Shown piece after piece: positions 26,423-36,018 of a stretch of 64,000 nt of DNA. Every line of letters starts with the position of its first letter. Positions within the stretch are counted from its first letter, which is position 1. The DNA comes from JAEUMD01 sp036768475. GTDB lineage: Bacteria > Pseudomonadota > Alphaproteobacteria > Rhizobiales > Hyphomicrobiaceae. The DNA lies in the NCBI GenBank assembly GCA_036768475.1, contig DAIPMW010000002.1, forward strand, positions 310,001 to 374,000, read 5' to 3'. The translations under genes and the position numbers were made by a program. The notes beneath the pieces are model-generated. The model made no database searches, had not been told where the DNA came from, and saw nothing but the letters and a program-made list of their open reading frames with translations.

Positions 26423-27701
26423 CGATGTCGAAGGCCTGCGCCAACCCCTCACCACGTTTGATGTGCTGTGCCGCACCGGCAGTGATCTTACCGAGATCGA
26501 CCGTTCCGTCGATGTTCAGATTCGAAATGAGATATCCCATCGCGCGCGACTGCGTGATTGGCAGGAACAGGCCGAGCGACAGGAGAAAGATGAATGTGAC
26601 CACGCCCGACGCACGCTGCACGGCCAGCGCAGGATGTTCGCCGCTGTTGATTCCGAACGGGTCGATACCGGCGCCCGACAGTGTCCAGAATACGATCACG
26701 GCAATGGTGACGGTCGCCAGCGTGGCGACGATGGCGCCGACGAACAAAAGCAGATAGTTCGTGATCGTGATCCACAGCAGACCACGCGCCTTTACCGTCG
26801 AGTGGAACGTCAATCCGTCGATGTGCGTATGGCGGGCGAAGTGGCGCATCATGGCGGCGCGATACCAAGCCGAAAACATCATGTAGATCATGCCGGCAAC
26901 GAAGATCCCACCGTACACAAGGGCGACGATCTCCAAGATTCTGTCAGGTGGCAGCTGTGGTGGCTCCTCGCTGCCGGCAATGAAGACGAAATCGCTCATC
27001 GCCGATCCGAGGGCCGCGAAAGTCGCCAGCGCGAGCAGTGCCGTCAACACCCAGAACACCGCGTAGGATTTGTACAAGGGACCGGAGTGACCGGAGAAAT
27101 GGAAGGAACGGTCACCATATCGCATGTCGTCGGTGAGGATCTTTTGCAGCCGTGTTGCGCGCCAGGGGCTGATCCAGCCGAGCGTCAGCGGCATCAAGAG
27201 CAGTGTCCAGAAATAGGTCCAGCCGTAGCCGAGTGAGCTGCCGGTGAGGCCGGCTCGGATGCCGCGCCAGCGCGTTCGGTTGAGGCGATAGCGCTGCGCG
27301 CGGTAGATCGCGATGCCGGTCAGAAATGCAAAGCCGGCATAGAGTGATACCTGGAACAGACGTATGAACGTGGATTCCGGACCGAACAGGAACACCGCGC
27401 CGAAGGTCAGCAGCATGACCGGTAGAATGATAAGCGCGAAGATGATGAGGAAGCCTGTGAGCAACTCCCGCCCGGTGCCGGTGTACTCGAGTGGCTCCCC
27501 GTTGATGCGCACCGACGACCAGATGCGCCTGCGCACCTCCGTCTTGCCCCAGAAGTGGTGAATGCCGAGAGTCAGGATCCTCAGGACGAAATTATAGACT
27601 GAAAGGCCGAAGAGGCCGATCGGAGTGAGCCACGAGATCAGCACCGGCTCTTCCCTGGTAGGCACGGCCATGTCGGAGCGGTGGCAAACATCATCCTGCA
27701 T
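26412..27701 (-). CDS. DUF898 (YjgN-family) multi-pass membrane protein
   Basis: About 429 residues with at least six hydrophobic segments. The repeated family signature appears as LTLGIHHFWGKTEVRRRIWSS near the start and SVRINGEPLEYTGTGRELL after it. YjgN proteins are of unknown function. The frame starts at a TTG at 27716; the ATG at 27701 with GAGATG upstream is preferred, and an ATG at 27671 is possible. It is the first gene of a two-gene unit with the M48 protease, a pairing seen in other proteobacteria. Confidence 0.82.
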   Translation of the reverse strand: MQDDVCHRSDMAVPTREEPVLISWLTPIGLFGLSVYNFVLRILTLGIHHFWGKTEVRRRIWSSVRINGEPLEYTGTGRELLTGFLIIFALIILPVMLLTFGAVFLFGPESTFIRLFQVSLYAGFAFLTGIAIYRAQRYRLNRTRWRGIRAGLTGSSLGYGWTYFWTLLLMPLTLGWISPWRATRLQKILTDDMRYGDRSFHFSGHSGPLYKSYAVFWVLTALLALATFAALGSAMSDFVFIAGSEEPPQLPPDRILEIVALVYGGIFVAGMIYMMFSAWYRAAMMRHFARHTHIDGLTFHSTVKARGLLWITITNYLLLFVGAIVATLATVTIAVIVFWTLSGAGIDPFGINSGEHPALAVQRASGVVTFIFLLSLGLFLPITQSRAMGYLISNLNIDGTVDLGKITAGAAQHIKRGEGLAQAFDIDAL

Positions 27702-28369
27702 CGCAACATCTCGCAATTAATTTCAGGACCGCCGGCCTGGACGCCGTATCGCTGCATCGGCCCGCCACCGGCCAGCGGTCATGACCCGATCGTGGTCAGG
27801 TCTGGCAGGAGCACACCGCAGAGCTTCAAATCGGTCATCGAAGTGTGAAAAGCAGTTCATCGAGCTTGCGCCAAAACGTGAGTTCCAGATCGATAAAAAG
27901 TCGCCTGCGCAGATCAGATAGCTGATCGTCGAAAAGTAACGCCAAACGATGGAGATTTCGCGAATACCGTCCGGACGGCAACGCCGCGAAACGGTTTAAA
28001 GCCGGTAAAGTTTGTTAACTGTGACACCAAAGACACGAGAATATCCGACAAGTGCCTCGTTTGAGCCACAAAACAGGTTGAGGGTCACCCTGTCGGACCA
28101 GAATCCGACGGCAATGCGGGTCATTCAAAAGTTGTGTCGGTAATGCTGCTGTGAGAGGTCGCTCGCTCTTGTGGATCGAGCGCGTCCGGGCAGCGCCCGA
28201 ACCGGCTGGCCGGCAGCACGCCGTGCGGGCGGAAATGAAGTGATTGTGGGCCTTCTGCTTCGTTGAGTGAAATGGGAGTGCGCCATAAAGTGCGCACCGC
28301 CAGAATCGGCTTGCGGCCGGTCATCTGGCTGAAGCATTTGCTCGATGGAGTCGAAAGGAAAAGTAAGCA
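27702..28369. other. Divergent intergenic region upstream of ilvD
   Basis: About 670 bp containing promoters for the DUF898 operon (leftward) and ilvD (rightward). A lower-G+C patch lies at 27830-28080. I found no leader-peptide attenuator, no run of branched-chain codons before a terminator, and no convincing gene. Confidence 0.4.
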
Positions 28370-30094
28370 ATGGACGCCAAGACGTTCGACAAATCGAAGT
28401 TGCCGAGCCGCCATGTAACGGTAGGGCCGACCCGCGCCCCGCACCGTTCCTATTACTACGCGATGGGTCTTACCGAGGAGCAGATCAATCGCCCGTTCGT
28501 TGGCGTCGTCTCCTGCTGGAACGAGGCGGCACCCTGCAACATCTCGCTGATGCGTCAGGCACAATCGGTCAAGGTCGGTGTCGACGAGGGTGGCGGCACC
28601 CCGCGCGAATTCTGCACCATCACTGTGACGGACGGCATCGCCATGGGCCACCAGGGCATGAAGTCCTCGCTCGTGAGCCGCGAGGTGATTGCCGATTCGA
28701 TCGAATTGACCATGCGCGGTCACTGCTACGATGCGATGGTCGGCATCGCCGGCTGCGACAAGTCGCTGCCTGGCATCATGATGAGCATGTTGCGCCTGAA
28801 TGTGCCGTCCGTGTTCATGTACGGCGGCTCGATTCTCCCCGGACGGTTCAAAGGCAAGGACGTGACCGTCGTCGACGTGTTCGAAGGCGTTGGTATGCAC
28901 TCGGCCGGCCGCATGTCGGATGCGGATCTGCACGAATTGGAGTGTGTCGCTTGTCCCTCAGCGGGATCGTGCGGCGGCCAGTTCACGGCCAACACGATGG
29001 CCTGCGTTTCAGAGGCGATCGGTCTGGCGCTGCCGGGATCTGCGGGCGCGCCTGCACCTTATGAGAGCCGCGATGCGTATGCCGCCGCCAGCGGCAAGGC
29101 CGTAATGCGGCTCCTCGCCGACGGTATCCGCCCGCGCGACATCTGCACCATGAAGGCGTTCGAGAATGCCGCCACCATCGTCGCTGCGACCGGCGGCTCT
29201 ACTAATGCGGCGCTGCACCTGCCGGCCATGGCGCACGAGATGGGGCTCGATTTCGACTTGTTCGACGTCGCCCGCATCTTCAAGAGGACGCCCTACATCG
29301 CCGACCTCAAGCCCGGTGGGCAGTATGTCGCCAAGGATGTCTACGACATCGGCGGTGTGCCGCAGATCCTGAAGGCGCTGCTCGAGGGCGGCTACCTGCA
29401 CGGCGATTGCCTCACGGTCACCGGCAAGACGATGGAGGAGAACCTCAAGGACGTCGTCTTCAACACCGACCAGAAGGTCCTCTATCCGGTTTCCAACCCG
29501 ATTACCCCGACCGGCGGTGTCGTCGGGCTGCAGGGCACGCTCGCTCCCGATGGCGCGATCGTGAAGGTTGCCGGCATGAAGAACCTGAAGTTCCGCGGAC
29601 CCGCGCGCTGCTTCGACTGCGAGGAGGATGCCTTCAAGGCGGTCGAGGCGAGGCAGTACAAGGAAGGCGATGTGATCATCATCCGCTACGAGGGTCCCAA
29701 AGGCGGACCTGGCATGCGCGAGATGCTTTCCACCACCGCCGCCCTTTATGGTCAGGGCGCCGGCGACAAGGTTGCGCTGATCACCGATGGCCGGTTCTCA
29801 GGGGCAACACGCGGTTTCTGCATCGGACATGTCGGCCCGGAGGCGGCCGTTGGCGGCCCGATCGGCCTTTTGAAGGATGGCGACATAATCTCCATCGATG
29901 CCGAAAAAGGCACACTCGACGTGGAAATTGACTCCGCCGAGTTGGAGCGCCGCAAAAAGGACTGGAAGGCACCTGATAATGCGTATCAAAGCGGTGTGCT
30001 TCGCAAGTATGCCGATCAGGTCGGTCCGGCCCGATTCGGGGCTGTTACGCATGCCGGAGGAAAGGCGGAAGTCATCTGCTATGCGGATATCTAG
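28370..30094 (+). CDS. ilvD: Dihydroxy-acid dehydratase
   Basis: A 574-residue iron-sulfur dehydratase for the third step of valine and isoleucine synthesis, converting dihydroxy-acids to 2-keto acids. Likely cluster cysteines are Cys56 (NEAAPCN), Cys129 (AGCDKSLPG) and Cys201 (SAGSCGGQF); the motif CPSAGSCGGQFTANTM and the C-terminal ITDGRFSGATRG are diagnostic. Length matches the family. The ATG at 28370 is preceded by GGAAAAGTAAGC. The ExoR-like gene begins inside its last codons. Confidence 0.97.
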   Translation: MDAKTFDKSKLPSRHVTVGPTRAPHRSYYYAMGLTEEQINRPFVGVVSCWNEAAPCNISLMRQAQSVKVGVDEGGGTPREFCTITVTDGIAMGHQGMKSSLVSREVIADSIELTMRGHCYDAMVGIAGCDKSLPGIMMSMLRLNVPSVFMYGGSILPGRFKGKDVTVVDVFEGVGMHSAGRMSDADLHELECVACPSAGSCGGQFTANTMACVSEAIGLALPGSAGAPAPYESRDAYAAASGKAVMRLLADGIRPRDICTMKAFENAATIVAATGGSTNAALHLPAMAHEMGLDFDLFDVARIFKRTPYIADLKPGGQYVAKDVYDIGGVPQILKALLEGGYLHGDCLTVTGKTMEENLKDVVFNTDQKVLYPVSNPITPTGGVVGLQGTLAPDGAIVKVAGMKNLKFRGPARCFDCEEDAFKAVEARQYKEGDVIIIRYEGPKGGPGMREMLSTTAALYGQGAGDKVALITDGRFSGATRGFCIGHVGPEAAVGGPIGLLKDGDIISIDAEKGTLDVEIDSAELERRKKDWKAPDNAYQSGVLRKYADQVGPARFGAVTHAGGKAEVICYADI

Positions 30095-31184
30095 ACAAGC
30101 AATAGGTCTGGCAATCACGCTTCTGATGACGGCACCGGCTGCGGCCGGTGCCGGCACCGCTCAGTTCCGCTCGCCCGAAGATGCCCTCCAGCAGGGCATC
30201 GGCGCTTATTCGGGTGGCTACTACGAAATGGCGATTCCTGCCCTGGAGGTGGCCGCCGCACAGAACCAGTTCCTCGCCCGGTATTATCTGGCGCGCATCT
30301 ACGCCGACAATCAGAGCGCGCACACCGATCATGCGAAGGCATATTTTCTCTACCAGCAGATCGCCAACGATTACGCTGATGTCGATCCCGACGACGACCA
30401 CCGTGCGCCCTTTGTCGCCAAGTCGTTGACCGCGCTTGCGGGCTATGTGCGCCGCGGACTGCCTGAGCTCGGCCTGAAGCCCAATCCCGAACGCGCGGCG
30501 GAGTATCTGCACCACGCCGCCATTTTCTTCAACGATGAGGACGCCCAGTTCGAGTTGGCCAAGCTGCAGCTTCACGGCGACGGCGTTCCCTCCGACGTCG
30601 CGCGCGGTAAGCATTGGCTGTCCATTCTCTCGCAGAAAGGACATGCCGGCGCCCAGGCGTTCCTCGCCGACCTTTATTGGCGCGGGCTTTTCATGAAAAA
30701 GGATCAGGTGCGCGCGCTGGCGCTCATTTCGGTGGCCGTCAAGAACGCACCCGGATCCGAGCGTGTCTGGATTGAGGACACCTACCAGAACATCTATTGC
30801 GGCGCATCCCAGGGCGTGCGCAAGGAAGTCGGTGGCATGGTTGCCGAGTGGGACAGCCGCTATGGCCGCCGCCCGAAAGCCGAACAGAGCTCGCTATTCG
30901 ATTCGCTGAGCATGCGGCCTGCGCGCACCTGTTCGAATGGCGAGGTCGTACCGCTCGATTTCGGCATCTCGACCGACAAGATGGCGCCGTTGATGGCTGG
31001 TGATACGTCCAAGCCCGAGCCTGCAACGCGTCAGGTCACCAGTCCCGCGATGGGCTTCGTCCGGGGCGGCGCGATCGGCGGGCCGGCAGGTCGGGACGAC
31101 AATGACGAGACCGGCAGCATTGGCACCGAGCGTGACCCGCTCCGCGACGTCGGCGCGCCGCAGCACAGCGGTCCTGACCGCTGA
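30081..31184 (+). CDS. exoR: ExoR-like periplasmic Sel1-repeat protein
   Basis: A 367-residue protein with a signal peptide (cleavage after about residue 22, near AAAGAGTAQF) and Sel1/TPR-like repeats over about 30-250 (ALQQGIGAYSGGYYEMAIPALEVAA is the first part). The pattern QQIANDYADVDP, AGYVRRGLPELGLKPNPERA and AIFFNDEDAQFELAKLQLHGDG resembles ExoR, the periplasmic inhibitor of the ExoS-ChvI two-component system that controls exopolysaccharide in Sinorhizobium. Known ExoR is about 268 residues, so this one carries about 100 extra, partly disordered, C-terminal residues. The ATG at 30081 overlaps the ilvD stop by 14 bases; the frame is open further upstream inside ilvD but without a signal peptide. 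Confidence 0.68.
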   Translation: MRISRQAIGLAITLLMTAPAAAGAGTAQFRSPEDALQQGIGAYSGGYYEMAIPALEVAAAQNQFLARYYLARIYADNQSAHTDHAKAYFLYQQIANDYADVDPDDDHRAPFVAKSLTALAGYVRRGLPELGLKPNPERAAEYLHHAAIFFNDEDAQFELAKLQLHGDGVPSDVARGKHWLSILSQKGHAGAQAFLADLYWRGLFMKKDQVRALALISVAVKNAPGSERVWIEDTYQNIYCGASQGVRKEVGGMVAEWDSRYGRRPKAEQSSLFDSLSMRPARTCSNGEVVPLDFGISTDKMAPLMAGDTSKPEPATRQVTSPAMGFVRGGAIGGPAGRDDNDETGSIGTERDPLRDVGAPQHSGPDR

Positions 31185-31413
31185 CAACCGCTGTCTGCTA
31201 TCGGCAGTCCTACGTTCCACCTTGCGTGGCCTACATCGCAGCCTCTCTCCATCGAGAGACTATCGAGCCGCATGCGAAAACGCCGCGCGAGCGTGTCGCG
31301 CAGCGTTTCTCAGTTACATTAGCAGCAATCAGAGCTGTGCAGCACGGTCACGCTGCACGGGAGATTTGATCGAGGTCATTTGCGGGCGGCCGGCTGGATT
31401 CCCCCTTGCGCAA

Positions 31414-32196
31414 TCAGATGCGCAGCTCCACCCACACCGGCACATGGTCCGACGGCTTTTCCCAGCCGCGCGTCTCGCGGTCGATGCCGCAGGAGATGAG
31501 CCGGTCTGCCGCTTCAGGCGAAAGCAACATGTGGTCGATGCGAATGCCGTTGTTCTTGTTGAATGCGCCTGCTTGATAGTCCCAAAAGGTATAAACGTCG
31601 CTCATCGGATAGCAGGCGCGCACTCCATCGGTGAGACCGAGGGCAGTCAGCGCACGAAACGCAGTGCGGCTTTCGAGCTGGAACAGCGCGTCATCCTTCC
31701 AGGCTTCGGGGTTCCTGGCATCGATCGGCTCGGGGATGACATTGTAGTCGCCGGCCAGAACGAGTGGCATCTCCAGCGCCAGCCGCTCGCGCGCATGCGC
31801 TGCGAGCCGCTCCAGCCAGGCGAGCTTGTAGGAGAACTTCTCGGTGCCGATGGGGTTGCCGTTGGGCAGATAGATCGACGCCACCGTCACGACGCCGTCG
31901 TCGCCGGCGATGTCGGCCTCCAGAAAGCGCGCCTGCTCATCGGTCTCGTCGCCCGGGAGCCGCGCCCGCGCCTCGTCGATGCTGCGTTTCGACAATATGG
32001 CAACGCCGTTGAAACCCTTCTGCCCATGCGTGATAACGGTGTAGCCCAGATCCTCGAATGTGCTTTTGGGAAATCCCTCGTCGACGCTCTTGATCTCCTG
32101 CAGGCACACGACATCCGCGTCAGCGGCCTGTAACCAGGTGATGACGGTATCGAGCCGCGCCTTGACGCCGTTGATATTCCAGGTGGCGATCTTCAT
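31414..32196 (-). CDS. xthA: Exodeoxyribonuclease III
   Basis: A 260-residue AP endonuclease and 3'-5' exonuclease for base-excision repair. The N-terminus MKIATWNINGVKARL, the metal-binding glutamate in CLQEIKS, the AGDYNVIP motif and the final SDHVPVWVEL with catalytic Asp-His are all present. The frame continues upstream to 32277, but those extra residues are coded by the dispersed repeat copy C, so the ATG at 32196 is the start. It is codirectional with erpA across the repeat. Confidence 0.95.
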   Translation of the reverse strand: MKIATWNINGVKARLDTVITWLQAADADVVCLQEIKSVDEGFPKSTFEDLGYTVITHGQKGFNGVAILSKRSIDEARARLPGDETDEQARFLEADIAGDDGVVTVASIYLPNGNPIGTEKFSYKLAWLERLAAHARERLALEMPLVLAGDYNVIPEPIDARNPEAWKDDALFQLESRTAFRALTALGLTDGVRACYPMSDVYTFWDYQAGAFNKNNGIRIDHMLLSPEAADRLISCGIDRETRGWEKPSDHVPVWVELRI

Positions 32197-32231
32197 GTGG
32201 CGCGGTGCCTCGCTGGTGCAGGATTGATGTG

Positions 32232-32337
32232 CTAGATCGCGTTCATGTTTGAGGGAAGCATGGACGCGATCCAGCATCTTGTTTTGAGCATGTTTTTCAC
32301 GCTGAACCGCTCCACACTTCAGCTAAACATGCTCTAG
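32232..32337 (-). repeat. RIME-like two-hairpin repeat, copy C
   Basis: Complete copy in minus orientation: CTAGATCGCGTTC at the low end and CATGCTCTAG at the high end, with both hairpins. It lies between erpA and xthA. The erpA stop codon at 32334-32336 is the first TAG of the element, just as in copy A. Hairpin 2 is slightly decayed (GTTCATG against CATGGAC). Confidence 0.88.
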
Positions 32338-32672
32338 ATTGAGAAGCTCGTGCCGCAGCCGCAAGATGCTGTCGCATTCGGGTTCTTGATCTGGAACGAT
32401 GCGCCCATCAGGTCGTCGACGAAATCGATCTCCGCGCCGCCGAGGAACTGCAACGACACAGGATCGATCACGACCTTTGCGCCCGAACGCTCCAGCACCA
32501 GATCGTCACCCGCCGCAGTTTCGACGAGATCGAATTTGTACTGGAAGCCCGAGCAGCCGCCACCCTCCACGCTGATGCGCAGAATCTTGGTCCTGGGCTC
32601 GCCAGCGACGATTTCGCTGATCCGCCGGGCGGCACTCTCTGTGAGCGCAAGGGGGAGTGTATCGGTCGTCAT
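32334..32672 (-). CDS. erpA: Iron-sulfur cluster insertion protein (A-type carrier)
   Basis: A 112-residue HesB/IscA-family carrier that delivers iron-sulfur clusters to target enzymes. The three cluster cysteines are in GGGCSGFQY and the C-terminal SCGCGTSFSI. The N-terminal LTESAARRISEIV is typical. It is divergent from dgt, an arrangement conserved in alphaproteobacteria, which supports ErpA over other A-type carriers. Its stop codon is provided by the adjoining repeat. Confidence 0.9.
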   Translation of the reverse strand: MTTDTLPLALTESAARRISEIVAGEPRTKILRISVEGGGCSGFQYKFDLVETAAGDDLVLERSGAKVVIDPVSLQFLGGAEIDFVDDLMGASFQIKNPNATASCGCGTSFSI

Positions 32673-32854
32673 ATAAGGGGTGCCTCCAAGGCGTTTACGG
32701 GCTGATCCGGCCGGCGCCCTTCCGCCGCGCTACGGGTTGCCGCTATGCGTGAATCGTGTCTAGGAACATAAGAAGGGTGCGGGCGAAGTCAAACCGGCCG
32801 ATATGGCCGGAAACCCGCGATCTGGATGCAGGAACCGGGCGGTATCGATCGATC

Positions 32855-34096
32855 ATGAACGCGCAGTCCGATATTGGCGCCCAATCGGCGTCCGCCAAGG
32901 CGCTGGGTTACGGCGAAGCGCTGGCGCCGGGCGAACGCGCGCCCGCAAGCTATGCGGCCAGCGCCATTGCGAGCCGTGGACGCTGCCATCCTGAGCCCGA
33001 ATGCACGACACGCAGCCCTTTCCAACGCGACCGCGATCGTGTGCTGCATTCCACCCCGTTCCGCCGGCTGACCCACAAGACGCAGGTCTTCATTTATCAT
33101 GAGGGCGACCATTACCGCACCCGCCTGACCCATTCGCTGGAAGTGGCGCAGATCGCCCGTACGATCGCCCGCCAGCTCCGTCTCGACGAGGATCTGGCCG
33201 AGGCGCTGGCGCTTGCCCACGATCTGGGGCATCCCCCTTTCGGCCACGCCGGCGAGCGTGCGCTTGACCGCGCCATGCGCGACTACGGCGGTTTCGATCA
33301 CAATGCGCAGTCCTTGCGCATCGTCATGCGCCTCGAACGCAAATACATGCGTTTCGATGGTCTTAATCTGACGTGGGAGATGCTGGAGGGGCTCGCCAAG
33401 CACAACGGCCCGGTCAAGCAGGATGGCTCAGCGGTGGCGAAGGTGATTGCTGGACTGCGCGAATGGCGTGACATTGGCGGCGACGGTTGGGCATCTGCCG
33501 AAGCTCAGGTGGCGGCATTTTCCGACGACATCGCGTACGTCAATCACGACATCGATGACGCCCTGCGCGCAGGGCTACTGACGCTCGCCGATCTCGCCAG
33601 CATGCCCCTCGTCGGTCCTGTCGTCGCCGATCTCGTGCGCGAGCGCGACGGCCACGACAACCGCCTCATCTATGAAGCGACGCGGCGCACCATCACCGTC
33701 ATGATCGCCGATATCGTCGCCGAGGCGCGCCGCAATCTCGCCCGGCTGGCGCCGGCGACCGCTGACGACATCCGCCGGGCGGCCGAGCCGGTGGTTTGCT
33801 TTTCGCCCGGCATGGCCGCCAGCATTGCTGCACTGAAGGTCGTTCTGTTCGAGCGTGTCTACCGTCACGATCGCGTTATGAACGTGATGCGGGCTGCGGA
33901 AGGCGTCGTGCTCGATCTGTTCGCGTGCTGCCTTGCCGACCCCGCGGCACTGCCAGAGGACTGGCGCCGGGCGGTAGCGCGCCTTGACGAGCGCCGCCGC
34001 GCCCGCCTCGTTGCTGACTATGTGGCCGGTATGACTGACCGCTATGCCCTGGCCGAGCATCGCCGCCTGTTTGACGTGACCCCGGAATTGCGATAG
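32855..34096 (+). CDS. dgt: Deoxyguanosinetriphosphate triphosphohydrolase-like protein
   Basis: A 413-residue HD-domain dNTPase that splits dNTPs into deoxynucleoside and triphosphate. The HD residues are His in TRLTHSLEVAQIAR and His-Asp in ALAHDLGHPPFGHAGE; FRRLTHKTQVF precedes them. Length fits the non-E. coli subgroup. The frame is open from a GTG at 32756, but the ATG at 32855 starts where homology-like sequence begins. It is first in the run dgt-argS-SPOR-nagZ-scpAB. Confidence 0.92.
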   Translation: MNAQSDIGAQSASAKALGYGEALAPGERAPASYAASAIASRGRCHPEPECTTRSPFQRDRDRVLHSTPFRRLTHKTQVFIYHEGDHYRTRLTHSLEVAQIARTIARQLRLDEDLAEALALAHDLGHPPFGHAGERALDRAMRDYGGFDHNAQSLRIVMRLERKYMRFDGLNLTWEMLEGLAKHNGPVKQDGSAVAKVIAGLREWRDIGGDGWASAEAQVAAFSDDIAYVNHDIDDALRAGLLTLADLASMPLVGPVVADLVRERDGHDNRLIYEATRRTITVMIADIVAEARRNLARLAPATADDIRRAAEPVVCFSPGMAASIAALKVVLFERVYRHDRVMNVMRAAEGVVLDLFACCLADPAALPEDWRRAVARLDERRRARLVADYVAGMTDRYALAEHRRLFDVTPELR

Positions 34097-34204
34097 GCGC
34101 ACCTCGGTTTCTCCTACCCGCGAATTCCCGTGATTTCAGGGGCCGCAACGGCCTTCCCCGCCCGAACCGGAGGTGGCCATGCAACACACCGTGAGGATCG
34201 CTTC

Positions 34205-35965
34205 ATGACTGCTTTCGAGCACGTCGAGTCTTTGATCGTGAAGGCACTCGAGGCCATGAAGGCCGAAGGCGCGCTGCCGGGCGATCTTGTGCTGCCCGCG
34301 CTCGAGGTGGAGTTCCCGCGTGATCCGACACATGGAGACCTAGCCTCGAACGCAGCCATGGTGCTTGCCAAGGCAGCGCGCATGAAGCCACGCGACATCG
34401 CCGAGGGCCTCAAGGCGAGGCTGGAAGGCGAGGCGATCATCGAGAGGATCGATGTCGCAGGCCCCGGCTTTCTCAACCTGACGTTCAAGCCGGTCTTCTG
34501 GCAGGGCGTAATCGGCGAGATCGAACGCCAGGGTGCCGCATACGGACGCGCGGCAAAGGTCTCTGAGGGTGCGGTGAATGTGGAATACGTCTCGGCCAAC
34601 CCGACCGGCCCGATGCACGTCGGGCATTGCCGCGGTGCCGTGTTCGGCGACGCGCTTGCCAATCTGCTGGAGTTCGCAGGCTTCGAAGTCACGCGCGAAT
34701 ACTACATCAACGATGCCGGTGCCCAGGTCGATGTGCTCGCCCGCTCCGCCTTTCTGCGCTACCGCGAGGCGCTGGGTGAGGCCATTGGTGAGATCCCCGA
34801 GGGCCTCTATCCCGGCGATTACCTCAAGCCCGTTGGCGAAGCGCTGGCCAAAGAGTTCGGCGACAAATTGAAAGGGCGCGACGAGGTCGACTGGCTGCCC
34901 ATCGTGCGCGAGCGGGCGATTGCCGCCATGCTTGCCATGATCAAGGAGGACTTGGCCGCACTCAACATCCATCACGACGTCTTCTTCTCAGAGGCGTCCT
35001 TGAAGGGCAGCGGACGCGACCGGGTTGCCGAGGCGATCGCCGCCCTGAATGCCAAGGGCCTCATCTATGAGGGACAGTTGCCCAAACCCAAGGGGCATGA
35101 CGAGGAGGAATGGGAGGAGCGCGAGCAGGTGCTCTTCAGGTCCACCCAATTCGGCGACGACATCGACCGGGCGCTGCAGAAGTCGGATGGTTCCTACACC
35201 TATTTTGCCTCCGACATAGCCTATCACTACGACAAGCTGCAGCGCGGCTTCAGGCATCTCGTCAATGTGTTCGGCGCCGACCACATCGGCTACATCCCGC
35301 GTATGAAGGCGGCGGTTGCCGCTCTCTCGGGCGGCGAGGCAGACCTCGACATCAAGGTCTGCCAACTCGTCAAGCTCTTCAAGAACGGCGAGCCCTACAA
35401 GATGTCCAAGCGCGCCGGCACCTTTGTCACGCTTCGCGATGTGGTTGACGAGGTCGGGCGCGATCCCGTTCGCTTCATGATGCTTTACCGCAAGAACGAT
35501 GCGCCGTTGGACTTCGATTTCGCCAAGGTAACCGAGCAGTCCAAAGACAATCCGGTCTTCTACGTTCAGTATGCGCATGCGCGCGCTGCCTCGCTCTTCC
35601 GCAACGCCGAGGAGGCCTTTCCTGGCTTGACCCGCGATAGCGCAGAGGTTCGCGCCGCCGACCTTTCCAAGCTTGATAACGCAGGCGAAATCGATCTTAT
35701 GAAGCGCCTCGCCGCGTTCCCGCGAATGGTTGCGGGTGCTGCAGCCGCGCACGAGCCCCATCGCGTCGCGTTCTATCTTTATGAGCTTGCTTCCGCGCTT
35801 CACGCGCAGTGGTCGAGAGGCAATGATTCGCCACAATTACGCTTTATCCGACAAGATGATAGGCATATGACCGCGGCGCGTTTGGCCATCGTCGCGGCGA
35901 CACAACGGGTGATATCCTCAGGATTAGCTGTTCTCGGCGTCGAGGCCCCCGACGCGATGCGTTAG
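34205..35965 (+). CDS. argS: Arginyl-tRNA synthetase
   Basis: A 586-residue class I synthetase. The HIGH motif is HVGH in SANPTGPMHVGHCRGAV, and the KMSKS-like motif is KMSKRAGTFVT. The N-terminal tRNA-binding domain (VEFPRDPTHGDLASNAA) and the C-terminal anticodon-binding DALR domain (FYLYELASALHAQWSRG) are complete. The ATG at 34205 lies six bases after GAGGATCG. It follows dgt by about 110 bp in a conserved gene order. Confidence 0.97.
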   Translation: MTAFEHVESLIVKALEAMKAEGALPGDLVLPALEVEFPRDPTHGDLASNAAMVLAKAARMKPRDIAEGLKARLEGEAIIERIDVAGPGFLNLTFKPVFWQGVIGEIERQGAAYGRAAKVSEGAVNVEYVSANPTGPMHVGHCRGAVFGDALANLLEFAGFEVTREYYINDAGAQVDVLARSAFLRYREALGEAIGEIPEGLYPGDYLKPVGEALAKEFGDKLKGRDEVDWLPIVRERAIAAMLAMIKEDLAALNIHHDVFFSEASLKGSGRDRVAEAIAALNAKGLIYEGQLPKPKGHDEEEWEEREQVLFRSTQFGDDIDRALQKSDGSYTYFASDIAYHYDKLQRGFRHLVNVFGADHIGYIPRMKAAVAALSGGEADLDIKVCQLVKLFKNGEPYKMSKRAGTFVTLRDVVDEVGRDPVRFMMLYRKNDAPLDFDFAKVTEQSKDNPVFYVQYAHARAASLFRNAEEAFPGLTRDSAEVRAADLSKLDNAGEIDLMKRLAAFPRMVAGAAAAHEPHRVAFYLYELASALHAQWSRGNDSPQLRFIRQDDRHMTAARLAIVAATQRVISSGLAVLGVEAPDAMR

Positions 35966-36018
35966 AGTCGTGATTCTGAGGTGGTTTATTGCCCGCAAGG
36001 GCTGGGGATTTTCCAATT

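Noticed and set aside
32197..32277. N-terminal extension of xthA
   Set aside because: The extra residues are mostly coded by repeat copy C and its flank; similar peptides appear by translating the other repeat copies.
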